Below are positions 16,686-25,145 of a stretch of DNA of 64,000 nucleotides, one piece after another. Source of the DNA: Bacteroidales bacterium (GTDB lineage Bacteria; Bacteroidota; Bacteroidia; Bacteroidales; VadinHA17); contig JARGFQ010000015.1 in the NCBI GenBank assembly GCA_029210565.1, positions 1-64,000 of the forward strand, written 5' to 3'. Below the pieces are notes generated by a model. The model was not told the DNA's origin, searched no databases, and was given only the letters and a program-made list of their open reading frames with translations. Each line of letters opens with the position of its first letter. Within the stretch, counting starts at the first letter, position 1. The translations under genes were made by a program, and so were the position numbers.

Positions 16686-16851
16686 GTCGGAAGGTCTGAT
16701 GTCGGAAGGTCCCGATACACTTCGTTATCGGGATTTGGCTCCGCCGAGCTCACCGCCAGTCGGCGGTTCGGTTCGTCTCCGCTATTGGCGGATCCTCAAT
16801 CTGATGTCGGAAGGTCTGACCTTGAAACCTTTTGACCTTGAGACCAAAAAA
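16686..16851. repeat. Heptad repeat plus hairpins element, copy 3 (largest)
   Basis: GGTCGGA/GGTCTGA/TGTCGGA heptads open the element at 16686-16711. Then come CCCGATA-cacttcgt-TATCGGG, an ACCGCCAGTCGGCGGT hairpin, a CTCCGC-tatt-GGCGGA-type hairpin, and a second heptad run through about 16851. The CCGCCAGTCGGCGG core recurs exactly at 38570-38583, inside the broken tRNA copy. It follows the sugar transferase stop and precedes the dksA stop, so it lies between converging genes and may also act as a terminator. Confidence 0.8.
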
Positions 16852-16942
16852 GGCCACCGGATTACCAGTGACCTTCAGAATTTCCTGCCCTCCGAAGCCT
16901 TCTGCGGCCTCTGTAGCTCAGCGAAAGAGGGAGTCCCTCAGG

Positions 16943-17320
16943 TTATTTCTGTTTCAGCTTTGCCTCCATGCAGAGAGTGGCGTGGGGTACGGCGCGGAGA
17001 CGCTCCTTGCTGATTAGCTGGCCTGTCTCACGACAGATGCCGTAGGTCTTGTTCTCGATACGTACCAGCGCCGCCTGCAGGTGCTGTATGAACTTCAGCT
17101 GACGCTGTGCCAGCCTGCCGGCCTCCTCCTTTGACAGTGTGGTGGCACCCTCTTCCAGCACCTTGAAGGTGGGAGAAGTGTCCATGGTATCGTTGTTATC
17201 CTCATGGGTGATGCTGGCCTTGAGAACCTCGTAGTCTTTCCTGGCTTTGTCGAGCTTGGCCATGATTATCTGCCTGAACTCCTCCAGCTCCTCGTCCGAA
17301 TATTTTGTCTTTTCTGCCAT
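16943..17320 (-). CDS. DksA/TraR-family transcription factor, zinc finger degenerate
   Basis: A 125-residue RNA-polymerase secondary-channel factor of the DksA type, expected to work with ppGpp on rRNA and stress promoters. The N-terminal coiled coil (EELEEFRQIIMAKLDKARKDY) and the acidic tip region (DNNDTMDTSP) are present. The C-terminal finger YGICRETGQLISKERLRAVP keeps only one cysteine of the usual first pair (Cys96), with another at Cys117. The four-cysteine zinc site is therefore lost, as is usual for Bacteroidota members. A TACATTTG -7 box is at 17346-17353. It is divergent from ileS. Confidence 0.88.
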   Translation of the reverse strand: MAEKTKYSDEELEEFRQIIMAKLDKARKDYEVLKASITHEDNNDTMDTSPTFKVLEEGATTLSKEEAGRLAQRQLKFIQHLQAALVRIENKTYGICRETGQLISKERLRAVPHATLCMEAKLKQK

Positions 17321-17537
17321 GGCTACCGGTGTTTGAATTATGCCGCAAATGTAATATAAAATATGATATGATTTTCATTATTCGCTATGAGGCAGCAGGC
17401 AATAGTCAATAGGCAGTAGTCGATGACTTATTTATATGATTATCAACATGCTAGAAAGATTGTGATTTCTATGATGATATTATGCAGTCAGATTCTCCTA
17501 ATAGCTTCCAGGACTGATCTGCCAAGTATAATTTAAA

Positions 17538-17581
17538 TTTACTCACTATACTGAGTAAAATTACTCATTGCCCTGAGCAAA
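17538..17581. promoter_or_regulatory. Tandem palindrome pair without an adjacent gene
   Basis: Two dyads share TACTCA/TGAG half-sites and 6-bp spacers, with centres 22 bp apart. They resemble in layout the palindrome pairs over the promoters of the two AAA ATPase genes in this window, but nothing coding follows closely on either side. Confidence 0.55.
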
Positions 17582-17848
17582 TCTGATCAGACAGCAGTCA
17601 GTATTAATTATACATGAGAAACATTATGCCTGTCAAACATAATATCCAACAAGCTTTCTATCAAGCTTATCACTACTCATCACCCAGGGTGCAAAACCGG
17701 TAATATGCCAGAAAAAGTGACTGTGTTCAGTCCCGATGATATTGTCAATGCCTTTAAATAGGTCAAAGGCCTGAGAGCATGATTTATGACGTGCTGAGGG
17801 TGGAAAATGACTTAAAGCCTTATGACCCGTGACCTGCAGACTTTTTAT

Positions 17849-17856
17849 TACCTTTG
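17849..17856 (+). promoter_or_regulatory. Promoter -7 box for ileS
   Basis: TACCTTTG matches TAnnTTTG and is followed by GCA, a common continuation in this genome. It lies 23 bp before the ileS ATG. Confidence 0.6.
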
Positions 17857-17879
17857 CACGCTGAAAACAGAACAGGTAT

Positions 17880-20800
17880 ATGTCGAAGAAATTTCCCGAG
17901 TATAAGGGTCTTGACCTCCCGAAGGTGAACAACGATGTCCTGAAGATGTGGGACGATAACGACACCTTCCGCAGGTCGCTGCGCAGTCGCGACGGCAAGG
18001 GCGAATTCGTCTTCTACGAGGGTCCCCCCTCGGCCAACGGTATGCCCGGAATACACCACGTCATGTCGCGCGCCATCAAGGACACTATATGCCGCTACAA
18101 GACACAGCAGGGCTATGAGGTGAAGCGCAAGGCAGGATGGGACACCCACGGACTGCCCGTAGAGCTGGGCGTCGAAAAATCGCTGGGGATCACCAGGGAA
18201 GACATCGGGTCAAAAATCTCCGTGGAGGAGTACAACGCCGCCTGCCGCAAGGATGTGATGAAGTTCACTGACGCGTGGGAGGACCTGACACGCCACATGG
18301 GGTACTGGATCGACATGGACAACCCTTACATCACCTATGACAACAGGTATATCGAGACCCTATGGTGGCTGCTGAAGGAGCTCTACAAGAAGGACCTCCT
18401 CTACGAGGGTTACACCATACAGCCCTTCTCACCTGCCGCCGGCACCGGCCTCAGCTCACACGAGCTGAACATGCCGGGATGCTACAAGGATGTCAAGGAC
18501 ACCACCTGCATTGCCCTCTTCAACCTCATCCGCAACGGGAAGTCGGAGTTCCTCTTCAGCGACAGCGACACTGCGGAGGTGAAGATCATGGCCTGGACCA
18601 CCACACCCTGGACGCTGCCCTCCAACACCGCCCTGGCTGTAGGTCACGATATAAAATATGCAAGGGTACGCACCACGAACCCCTACAGCGGAGATCCACT
18701 GACAGTCATACTGGCCGAGGAACTTCTTCCGGTGATCTTCGCGCCGGACAAGAAGCTGGAGTACACCGTCACCGGCACTTACAGGGGCTCGGAACTCAAA
18801 GACATAGACTACGAGCAGCTTATCGACTGGGTAAAACCTGACGACGGCGCCTTCCGGGTGGTCACGGGCGACTTCGTCACCACCGTGGACGGGACGGGCA
18901 TCGTTCATATAGCACCTACATTCGGTGCCGACGACTACCGTGCAGGACGCGAGCACGGTGTGCCGCCGCTGCTGGTGCTGATGTCCGACGGCTTCCAGGC
19001 GCCGCTGGTCGACCGCCGCGGACGGATGGTGCCGCTGGAGGACCTCGACCAGGCATTCATCGCCACACGCGTAAACACAGAAACCTACGGCCCGTTTGCC
19101 GGCCGGTATGTGAAGAACGAATATGACGAGAGCCTGCCGGAAGGCGCCGACACCCTCGACGTCGACATCGCCGTGATGCTCAAGCAGCAGGGCAGGGTGT
19201 TCCGCATAGAGAAGCAGGTGCACAACTACCCGCACTGCTGGCGCACCGATAAGCCCGTTCTCTATTACCCGCTCGACTCATGGTTCATACGCACCACCGC
19301 GCTGCGCGACCGCATGATAGAGCTCAACAACACCATAAACTGGAAGCCCGAGAGCACCGGCACCGGTCGTTTTGGCAAGTGGCTCGAAAACCTGGTCGAC
19401 TGGAACCTGTCGCGCTCACGCTACTGGGGTACGCCGTTGCCCATCTGGATGACCGACGACCGTCAGGAGGAGATATGCATCGGGTCGCTGGCCGAGCTGA
19501 AGATAGAGATCACCCGCAGCATCGATGCGGGATACATGATGCATAACCCGCTGGCGAACTTCGTCGAGGGCGACAACAGCGCGGAGAACTACTCGCTGCT
19601 CGACCTCCACAGGCCGTTTGTCGATGAGATAATACTGGTCAGTCCCACCGGCAGGCCGATGCGTCGCGAGCCCGACCTGATAGACGTATGGTTCGACTCC
19701 GGAGCGATGCCCTATGCGCAGGCACACTACCCCTTTGAGAACAAGGAGAATTTCTCGGAGATGTTTCCGGCGGACTTTATCGCCGAGGGTGTCGATCAGA
19801 CACGCGGATGGTTCTTCACGCTCCATGCCATCGCCACGATGATATCCGATTCGGTATCGTTTAAAAACATCATATCCAACGGGCTGCTGCTCGACAAGAA
19901 CGGCAACAAGATGTCGAAGCGGCTGGGCAATGCCGTCGATCCTTTTATCATCATCGACCAGCACGGTGCCGATCCGGTGAGGTGGTACATGCTCACCAAC
20001 GCGCAGCCGTGGGATAACCTGCGGTTTGATCTCTCGGGTGTGGAGGAGGTGAAGCGCAAGTTCTTCGGCACGCTCTACAACACATATTCGTTCTTCGCCC
20101 TCTATGCCAACGTCGACGGCTTTACCGGGAAGGAGCCGCAGGTGCCCGTCGAGCGCAGGCCCGAGATCGACCGCTGGATCATCTCGCTGCTCAACACGCT
20201 GATGAAGGAGGTGACGGAGCGGTATGACGATTATGACATCACCCCGGCGGGAAGGGCTATCTCGGATTTTGTTACCGAGAACCTTTCAAACTGGTACGTG
20301 CGCCTCAACCGCAAGAGGTATTGGGGCGGCGGGCTCGACGAGGACAAGCTGTCGGCCTATCAGACGCTCTACACCTGCCTCGAGACCGTGTCCATCCTGG
20401 CAGCACCCCTCATACCCTTCTTAACCGACCGCATCTTTGTCGACCTCAACGCGGTGAGCGGCAGGCACAGTGAAGATTCAGTGCATCTCGTCGCCTTCCC
20501 GTCGTATGATAAGAAGCTGATTGACAGGCACCTCGAGGAGAGGATGGAGATAGCCCAGAAGATATCGTCGATGATCCTTGCGCTGCGGCGCAGGGTGAAC
20601 ATCAGGGTACGGCAGCCGCTGGCGAAGATCATGGTGCCGGTGACCAACGGGCAGTTCAAAAAGAAATTCGAGGCTGTCAGGTCGCTGATACTGGCCGAGG
20701 TGAACGTCAGGGAGGTGGAGTATGTCGATGACACATCGGGCATGCTCATCCGCAAGGTGAAGCCCAACTTCAAGCTGCTGGGTCCCCGTTTCGGCAAGAA

Positions 20801-21281
20801 GATGAAGGAGGCAGGAGCCGCCATCCTGGCGATGACGCAGGAGGAGATAGCCGAGTTCGAGAAGCTGGGCGCCCGGAACCTGACGCTTGACGGAGAGGCC
20901 TATGCCATCACCACCGATGAGGTGGAGATTATCTCCGAGGACATACCCGGATGGCTGGTGGCCAACGAGGGCAAGCTGACCGTGGCGCTCGACATCACCG
21001 TCACCGAGGAGCTGCTGCATGAGGGCATCGCCCGCGAGTTCGTGAACCGCATACAGAACATACGGAAAGACAGTGGCTTCGAGGTAACCGACAAGATCAG
21101 GGTGGTGATTGAGGAGCTGCCCTCCGTAGCTGCTGCCGTGCGCAAGCACGCCGACTACATCGCGGCGCAGACGCTGGCGCTAGATATCTCGCTCGCCCCC
21201 TCCTCCGCCCTCACCTCCCCCGCCGTCCGCGAGACAGACATCGAGGATCAGATGGTGCGGGTGCTGGTAATGAAGGTGTGA
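17880..21281 (+). CDS. ileS: Isoleucyl-tRNA synthetase
   Basis: Charges tRNA-Ile with isoleucine. At 1133 residues it is of the long type. The class I signature is GIHH at residues 57-60 (the HIGH motif, after GPPSANGMP). The CP1 editing domain follows (TTPWTLPSNTALAV), and the second signature is KMSKR near residues 677-681. The anticodon-binding region and a C-terminal extension without an obvious zinc-binding cysteine cluster follow. The C-terminal form fits eukaryote-like IleRS2 enzymes, some of which resist mupirocin; that is an inference from length and layout only. The start follows a TACCTTTG promoter by 23 bp. Confidence 0.96.
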   Translation: MSKKFPEYKGLDLPKVNNDVLKMWDDNDTFRRSLRSRDGKGEFVFYEGPPSANGMPGIHHVMSRAIKDTICRYKTQQGYEVKRKAGWDTHGLPVELGVEKSLGITREDIGSKISVEEYNAACRKDVMKFTDAWEDLTRHMGYWIDMDNPYITYDNRYIETLWWLLKELYKKDLLYEGYTIQPFSPAAGTGLSSHELNMPGCYKDVKDTTCIALFNLIRNGKSEFLFSDSDTAEVKIMAWTTTPWTLPSNTALAVGHDIKYARVRTTNPYSGDPLTVILAEELLPVIFAPDKKLEYTVTGTYRGSELKDIDYEQLIDWVKPDDGAFRVVTGDFVTTVDGTGIVHIAPTFGADDYRAGREHGVPPLLVLMSDGFQAPLVDRRGRMVPLEDLDQAFIATRVNTETYGPFAGRYVKNEYDESLPEGADTLDVDIAVMLKQQGRVFRIEKQVHNYPHCWRTDKPVLYYPLDSWFIRTTALRDRMIELNNTINWKPESTGTGRFGKWLENLVDWNLSRSRYWGTPLPIWMTDDRQEEICIGSLAELKIEITRSIDAGYMMHNPLANFVEGDNSAENYSLLDLHRPFVDEIILVSPTGRPMRREPDLIDVWFDSGAMPYAQAHYPFENKENFSEMFPADFIAEGVDQTRGWFFTLHAIATMISDSVSFKNIISNGLLLDKNGNKMSKRLGNAVDPFIIIDQHGADPVRWYMLTNAQPWDNLRFDLSGVEEVKRKFFGTLYNTYSFFALYANVDGFTGKEPQVPVERRPEIDRWIISLLNTLMKEVTERYDDYDITPAGRAISDFVTENLSNWYVRLNRKRYWGGGLDEDKLSAYQTLYTCLETVSILAAPLIPFLTDRIFVDLNAVSGRHSEDSVHLVAFPSYDKKLIDRHLEERMEIAQKISSMILALRRRVNIRVRQPLAKIMVPVTNGQFKKKFEAVRSLILAEVNVREVEYVDDTSGMLIRKVKPNFKLLGPRFGKKMKEAGAAILAMTQEEIAEFEKLGARNLTLDGEAYAITTDEVEIISEDIPGWLVANEGKLTVALDITVTEELLHEGIAREFVNRIQNIRKDSGFEVTDKIRVVIEELPSVAAAVRKHADYIAAQTLALDISLAPSSALTSPAVRETDIEDQMVRVLVMKV

Positions 21282-21286
21282 TTCAG

Positions 21287-21380
21287 TCTTCAGTTGGCAG
21301 CTGGCAGTCGGCAGTAGTGTCTGAAAGCTTTGCCAGCCGCAGCGTTGGCGGTCGTTGCCGACTGCCGACTGCCGACTGGT
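21287..21380. repeat. GGCAGTC heptads in inverted orientation between converging genes
   Basis: The left half reads as GGCAGTC/GGCAGCT-type units (21290-21316) and the right half as the complement, GCCGACT units (21356-21379), so the whole forms one long imperfect hairpin. It sits exactly between the ileS stop and the stop of the converging ATPase gene, where a two-way terminator would be useful. Confidence 0.75.
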
Positions 21381-21381
21381 T

Positions 21382-22692
21382 TCAGATATCCTCGAGAGAG
21401 AATGATTTATAATCGATCTTATAATCCCCCAGTTTGTTTACGAGATTTTGGGCGCTTTTCCGCAAAACCGTTGGTCTGAAGTTTACTTTCTTCATCTTCA
21501 CCTCTGCAACGAGGGCTCTCCTGTTCATCTCATCAAGAGCTACGATATCAATCTCATTTCGGTTCCCTTTTTCCCAATAGCTTCCCACATATGTGTAATC
21601 GCCACTCATGGCAATCTTCTCCCTCAGATATTTTTCGAGGAAAATCCCGCTGTAAGAACTGAAATCGCGCTTCACCACCTCCCTGACATATTTGTAGTTC
21701 CCTATCTCCAGCGCCCCGCGGTTCTTATATACAAACCGGAACCAGAACGACAGAAAATTGTCGTTTATCATGTATCTCTGTATTCTTCCTCCGGGTTTTG
21801 CCAGAACAGGTCTGACACTTCGTATCAGCATATATTCCTTCTCCAGTTTATCGAGATGCCCGCCTGTATCCTTTTGCATAATTGATTCTATCTCCGGCCT
21901 TGATGTTTTTGATGATGCGATGAGTGACAGAATTGAAAAATAGGTACCATAATCCTTCCCGAATTCTTCTATCAGCACATTCTTTCCCTCGTCTATGAGA
22001 AGCGAGTTCTCCCTGAATATTTCATCAACCATCCCCGGGAGAGTAAATTTTTCTTTATCAAAGAAGAGCTCGACATATCTTGCGGCACCTCCGGTGATCG
22101 TGTAAAAAGCCAGGATGTCGTTGTTTTTGATTCTGGGGAAGTGATCGGTCAGTAAACTTTTCACCACATCAACCCTGAACGGCTTGAGATAAATGCGTTC
22201 GTTGGCGCGACCAAACAACGGTTCTTTTTCATCCTCAAAAATCCTTTTCATCATTGAATAGACCGAACCACACAGGACGAGGTTCATTCTTGCCCTGGAC
22301 TTATGCAGGTCCCACAGCTTCTGAATTTCACCATACACTGATTTGTTCACATTCAAAAACTCCTGAAACTCATCGATTACAAGGGTGAAGGGCTTGCTCT
22401 CCGCCAGCACCATAAGGTACTCAAACAGGCGGGCAAAACTGCTGAATTCCCCTAACACATTGATCCTGAGTGCACGATTGATCTCCTCAATAAAATCCTG
22501 GCATAACAATATCTCACTCTTTCTGACAACAAAAAGATAGAGAAAGGGATAATCCTCAAACGCCTTGATAGTCAAAGTTGTTTTACCAATCCTCCGGCGA
22601 CCTGTAATGACGGTCATCATGGCAGATCTTTCTGACCTTTTTCTAATCTCTTCGAGCATCTCCAGCTCGCTCTCGCGGTCTATGAATTTCAT
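21382..22692 (-). CDS. AAA ATPase with C-terminal PD-(D/E)XK-like domain (DUF234 type)
   Basis: A 436-residue ATP-binding protein of the archaeal/bacterial ATPase family. It has Walker A GRRRIGKTT (31-39), Walker B TLVIDEF (103-109) and a following LCGSVYSMM sensor-like stretch. A winged-helix-like middle follows (SRPEIESIMQKD, LEKEYMLIRSVRP). The C-terminal region NEIDIVALDEMNRRALVAEV plus K has the D-x(n)-ExK pattern of PD-(D/E)XK nuclease folds (DUF234). Function of the family is not established; a defensive or selfish role is often suspected. Two tandem palindromes lie over its promoter. It is not in an operon with its neighbours. Confidence 0.75.
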   Translation of the reverse strand: MKFIDRESELEMLEEIRKRSERSAMMTVITGRRRIGKTTLTIKAFEDYPFLYLFVVRKSEILLCQDFIEEINRALRINVLGEFSSFARLFEYLMVLAESKPFTLVIDEFQEFLNVNKSVYGEIQKLWDLHKSRARMNLVLCGSVYSMMKRIFEDEKEPLFGRANERIYLKPFRVDVVKSLLTDHFPRIKNNDILAFYTITGGAARYVELFFDKEKFTLPGMVDEIFRENSLLIDEGKNVLIEEFGKDYGTYFSILSLIASSKTSRPEIESIMQKDTGGHLDKLEKEYMLIRSVRPVLAKPGGRIQRYMINDNFLSFWFRFVYKNRGALEIGNYKYVREVVKRDFSSYSGIFLEKYLREKIAMSGDYTYVGSYWEKGNRNEIDIVALDEMNRRALVAEVKMKKVNFRPTVLRKSAQNLVNKLGDYKIDYKSFSLEDI

Positions 22693-22730
22693 GCTTGCTC
22701 TTTTACTGTGCAGAACAAAGTTAATAAATT

Positions 22731-22767
22731 TATCGTAACCGTGGTTACTGTAACCGCTGTTACGATA
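22731..22767. promoter_or_regulatory. Double palindromic operator upstream of the DUF234 ATPase gene
   Basis: Two palindromes, GTAACCGTGGTTAC (22735-22748) and GTAACCGCTGTTAC (22750-22763), are nested in a larger inverted repeat whose arms begin TATCGTAAC and end GTTACGATA. It lies immediately upstream of the minus-strand -7 box (22716-22723), where it would cover the -33 region, and so looks like an operator. The binding protein is unknown; autoregulation is an inference. Confidence 0.65.
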
Positions 22768-22971
22768 AAAATCAGATAAATAATGACCTGGGTTTTGCCC
22801 GGGCTTTGCACTAATTCAACTCCAATAAGTTACAATTCCGGAATTGAATTCCATAATTCTAAGATCTTTATGGTATTGTATCGGATCTGCACCTCTCATC
22901 AGGTAGAGTCGGCCAGGTTAGCTCTCTCTCGTGCCAATGCGGAACCTCCTGCCGAATGAAATAACATTTAA

Positions 22972-22979
22972 TATCTTTG
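22972..22979 (+). promoter_or_regulatory. Promoter -7 box for ribE
   Basis: TATCTTTG, followed by GCA, matches the -7 consensus and lies 22 bp before the ribE ATG. Confidence 0.6.
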
Positions 22980-23001
22980 CACGGAACAAATTATTGACAT
23001 C

Positions 23002-23604
23002 ATGTTTTCGGGAATAGTAGAGGAAGCCGCACCGGTGGTGCGCATAGAACAGGACAGGGATAACATCCACATAACAATGCGATGCTCATTCACCGATGAG
23101 CTGAAGATCGACCAGAGCGTGTCGCACAACGGCGTTTGCCTCACGGTGGTCAGGAAGGAGAACGACTCCTATACCGTAACCGCCATCAGGGAGACGCTCG
23201 ACAAAACCAACCTGGGGCTGCTGAAGCCGGGCGACAAGGTCAACCTGGAGCGCAGCACCCGCCTCGACGGTCGGCTCGACGGCCACATGGTGCAGGGTCA
23301 CGTCGACCTCACCGCCACCTGCACCTCGGTACGCGAGGCCGAAGGGTCATGGTACTACACCTTTGAATACGAACCGAAGTCGCCCGAGCATATCACCGTG
23401 GAGAAGGGGTCGGTCAGCGTCAACGGCGTCAGCCTTACCGTCGTCAACTCCAAAGATCGGTCGTTTGAAGTGGCCATCATCCCCTTCACCTGGGAGGTCA
23501 CAAACTTCCACCAGATCAGTGAGGGCACCGTGGTCAACATCGAGTTCGACATCCTCGGCAAGTATATTGCCAAGATTATAAGGCAGCAGCTGGGGAAAGT
23601 CTGA
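23002..23604 (+). CDS. ribE: Riboflavin synthase, alpha subunit
   Basis: Converts two 6,7-dimethyl-8-ribityllumazine molecules to riboflavin plus the pyrimidine precursor. The 200-residue length is usual. It starts MFSGIVEE, the family hallmark, and has two tandem lumazine-binding repeats: SVSHNGVCLTVV with LDGHMVQGHVD, and SVSVNGVSLTVV with ITFTWEVTNF-like sequence near the C-terminus. It stands alone between promoters, with no other rib genes near. Confidence 0.95.
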   Translation: MFSGIVEEAAPVVRIEQDRDNIHITMRCSFTDELKIDQSVSHNGVCLTVVRKENDSYTVTAIRETLDKTNLGLLKPGDKVNLERSTRLDGRLDGHMVQGHVDLTATCTSVREAEGSWYYTFEYEPKSPEHITVEKGSVSVNGVSLTVVNSKDRSFEVAIIPFTWEVTNFHQISEGTVVNIEFDILGKYIAKIIRQQLGKV

Positions 23605-23933
23605 ATTTTGGGTTTTAACCTCCAATAAAACTGCCTGGGATTCTGTGCAATCAGTTTATCTTCTGTGTGCCAATCCGGCAGTTTGAATAACTCTCTGTCT
23701 GGATATTTCATTCCAGGGTGTTCTTCCCGCAAGTAGTTTTACCTATTATTAGAGATGGGTTAATTTATTGATATGCAATATCATGTTTGATTATTCCTCT
23801 CATTTTTATTAAATTCAACTAAATAACTTCTTGTTTTAGAAAAAAGTTGTAAATTGCTATTGTCTGTTTCGCTGCAGACATCTTTATTCTCTGTATTAGT
23901 TTTTTTAGTTTACTAACCTTAAAACTTTAAAAA
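23605..23933. other. 329-bp AT-rich gap before the lipoprotein gene
   Basis: No gene or convincing RNA is seen. Base composition falls sharply towards A+T from about 23740 onward and remains low through the two following genes. No clear TAnnTTTG box is found close to the start at 23934. Confidence 0.4.
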
Positions 23934-24619
23934 ATGAAAAAGATGTCTATTTTTTTTCTGGGTTTCGTGCTTTTGCTGGATGTGAGGATCATTCCAAAGA
24001 TGACTTACCTAACATTGCAGAGCTTAGTTCATATGAGATTGGTAAGATGCACAACGAAATCCTCGCTTACTACCATGGTAAGAGCACCAATGAATTGACA
24101 ACTGATGAGATAGTGCTTCTAATCGAAGACTATTTGATATCTGAAAAGGAATTTGATCAACAACTCGTAAAGGAAGGTACTCAAAAAATGATGTCATCGC
24201 CGGAATATGGTCTACTCTTTACTTCAAAATCTAATCCTGATCGATCGAACCTATTCACTTATCTGGATGCAGTAGAAAAGAGATTCGATCCTTCAGACAG
24301 ATTAATGGCTACTTTTAAACAAGCATTCATTATGGGAGAGAATGCTAGTCCCGATGATGTTAAGAGTTTCATTACCAACAATATTCAAAACAAAGTATGG
24401 TCGGGAATTGATAGAGATCTAGCCTATGTATTTACAGATGTATTCATGCATTCTTATGATTATTGGACAGTAACATCCGAAAGAAAACTTAAAAAGGCGA
24501 CTCTCGTTATTCTTTATGATGCAGGAGGTGCACTACACGGCTTGATATTCGGGCCTGTTGTATCGATTATTGAAGGAGCACTTTTATCGGCCGCACTAAG
24601 TGAAAAATTACCTGATTAA
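23934..24619 (+). CDS. Lipoprotein of unknown function with a frameshift in its signal peptide
   Basis: The ATG at 23934 opens a signal peptide MKKMSIFFLGFVLL, but that frame runs into unrelated sequence. The frame that continues to the stop at 24619 reads FAGCEDHSKDDLPNIAELSS before MHNEILAYYH (an internal ATG at 24047). One extra T in the TTTT run near 23971-23974 would join them as LGFVLFAGCED, a perfect lipobox. So this is either a single-base sequencing or assembly error or a recent inactivating mutation. The mature protein is about 200 residues, mostly helical, and ends in a hydrophobic glycine-rich segment. No family is recognised. AT-rich composition unlike its neighbours suggests acquisition from elsewhere. 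Confidence 0.55.
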
Positions 24620-24651
24620 CTAGTTAAAGAAACTCACTAATAAAAACTGTC

Positions 24652-25119
24652 ATGAAAGCAGATATTGGAATAAGCAGTTATCCTGTCAAAGTAGCTGGTG
24701 TCACACTTAGTGCTATAAGCCTGGTCGGATTTATAATCTTTACAATGACCGGTTATGATCCGGCAATTATTGATAATATGCACCTTACTAAGCTGCTGTC
24801 CATTCTTTTTGCCTGTGGCCTTGTTCTATTTTTATTTTCAAAAGACAAAAATGATGTGGACGCTTATATCCATACAACAAACATGGTTAGCCGGTATTTC
24901 CTCACTGCACTCTATTCCACTCTAATTGCCTTCAGCCTTGTACAATCGTTAAAAAATGACTTTTACGATTTTGACATCGTGGTCTTTGTGATTTTCTTTT
25001 TAATCCTTCAGGTAATATATACCGTGGTACTCCGCCTCCGGGACCTATCAAACAAAGGCTTCTATATCTTCTCTACTGTGATATTTGTAGCAGGTTTGAT
25101 CATTCTGCTACTGCTATGA
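24652..25119 (+). CDS. Small integral membrane protein of unknown function
   Basis: 155 residues with four or five hydrophobic helices (about 14-32, 42-58, 78-97, 103-123, 132-154) and short charged loops (SKDKNDVDAYIH, RLRDLSNKGF). No family is recognised. It begins 32 bp after the lipoprotein gene in the same AT-rich patch and is probably co-transcribed with it. A hairpin with 12-nt arms at 25146-25190 could end the transcript. Confidence 0.55.
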   Translation: MKADIGISSYPVKVAGVTLSAISLVGFIIFTMTGYDPAIIDNMHLTKLLSILFACGLVLFLFSKDKNDVDAYIHTTNMVSRYFLTALYSTLIAFSLVQSLKNDFYDFDIVVFVIFFLILQVIYTVVLRLRDLSNKGFYIFSTVIFVAGLIILLLL

Positions 25120-25145
25120 TGTTATATAAACGACCATGAAATACA

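Larger units (their letters stand above)
17321..17879. other. 559-bp dksA-ileS gap: two promoters, heptads and an orphan palindrome pair
   Basis: No gene is supported here. On the minus strand the dksA -7 box TACATTTG lies at 17346-17353. GGCAGTA-type heptads lie at 17391-17424. Two tandem palindromes occur at 17538-17559 (TTTACTCA, 6-bp spacer, TGAGTAAA) and 17560-17581 (ATTACTCA, 6-bp spacer, TGAGCAAA). On the plus strand, TACCTTTG (17849-17856) is the likely ileS promoter. The remaining 250 bp show nothing I recognise. Confidence 0.6.
22693..23001. other. 309-bp ATPase-ribE gap: promoters and two palindrome pairs
   Basis: This gap holds the minus-strand -7 box TAACTTTG (22716-22723) for the ATPase gene and a 37-bp double palindrome (22731-22767). 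A further pair of AT-rich palindromes lies at 22833-22859. The plus-strand ribE box TATCTTTG is at 22972-22979. No gene seen. Confidence 0.6.

Noticed and set aside
17633..18149. Minus-strand frames over the ileS start and the gap before it
   Set aside because: They overlap the well-supported ileS N-terminus and have no family features.
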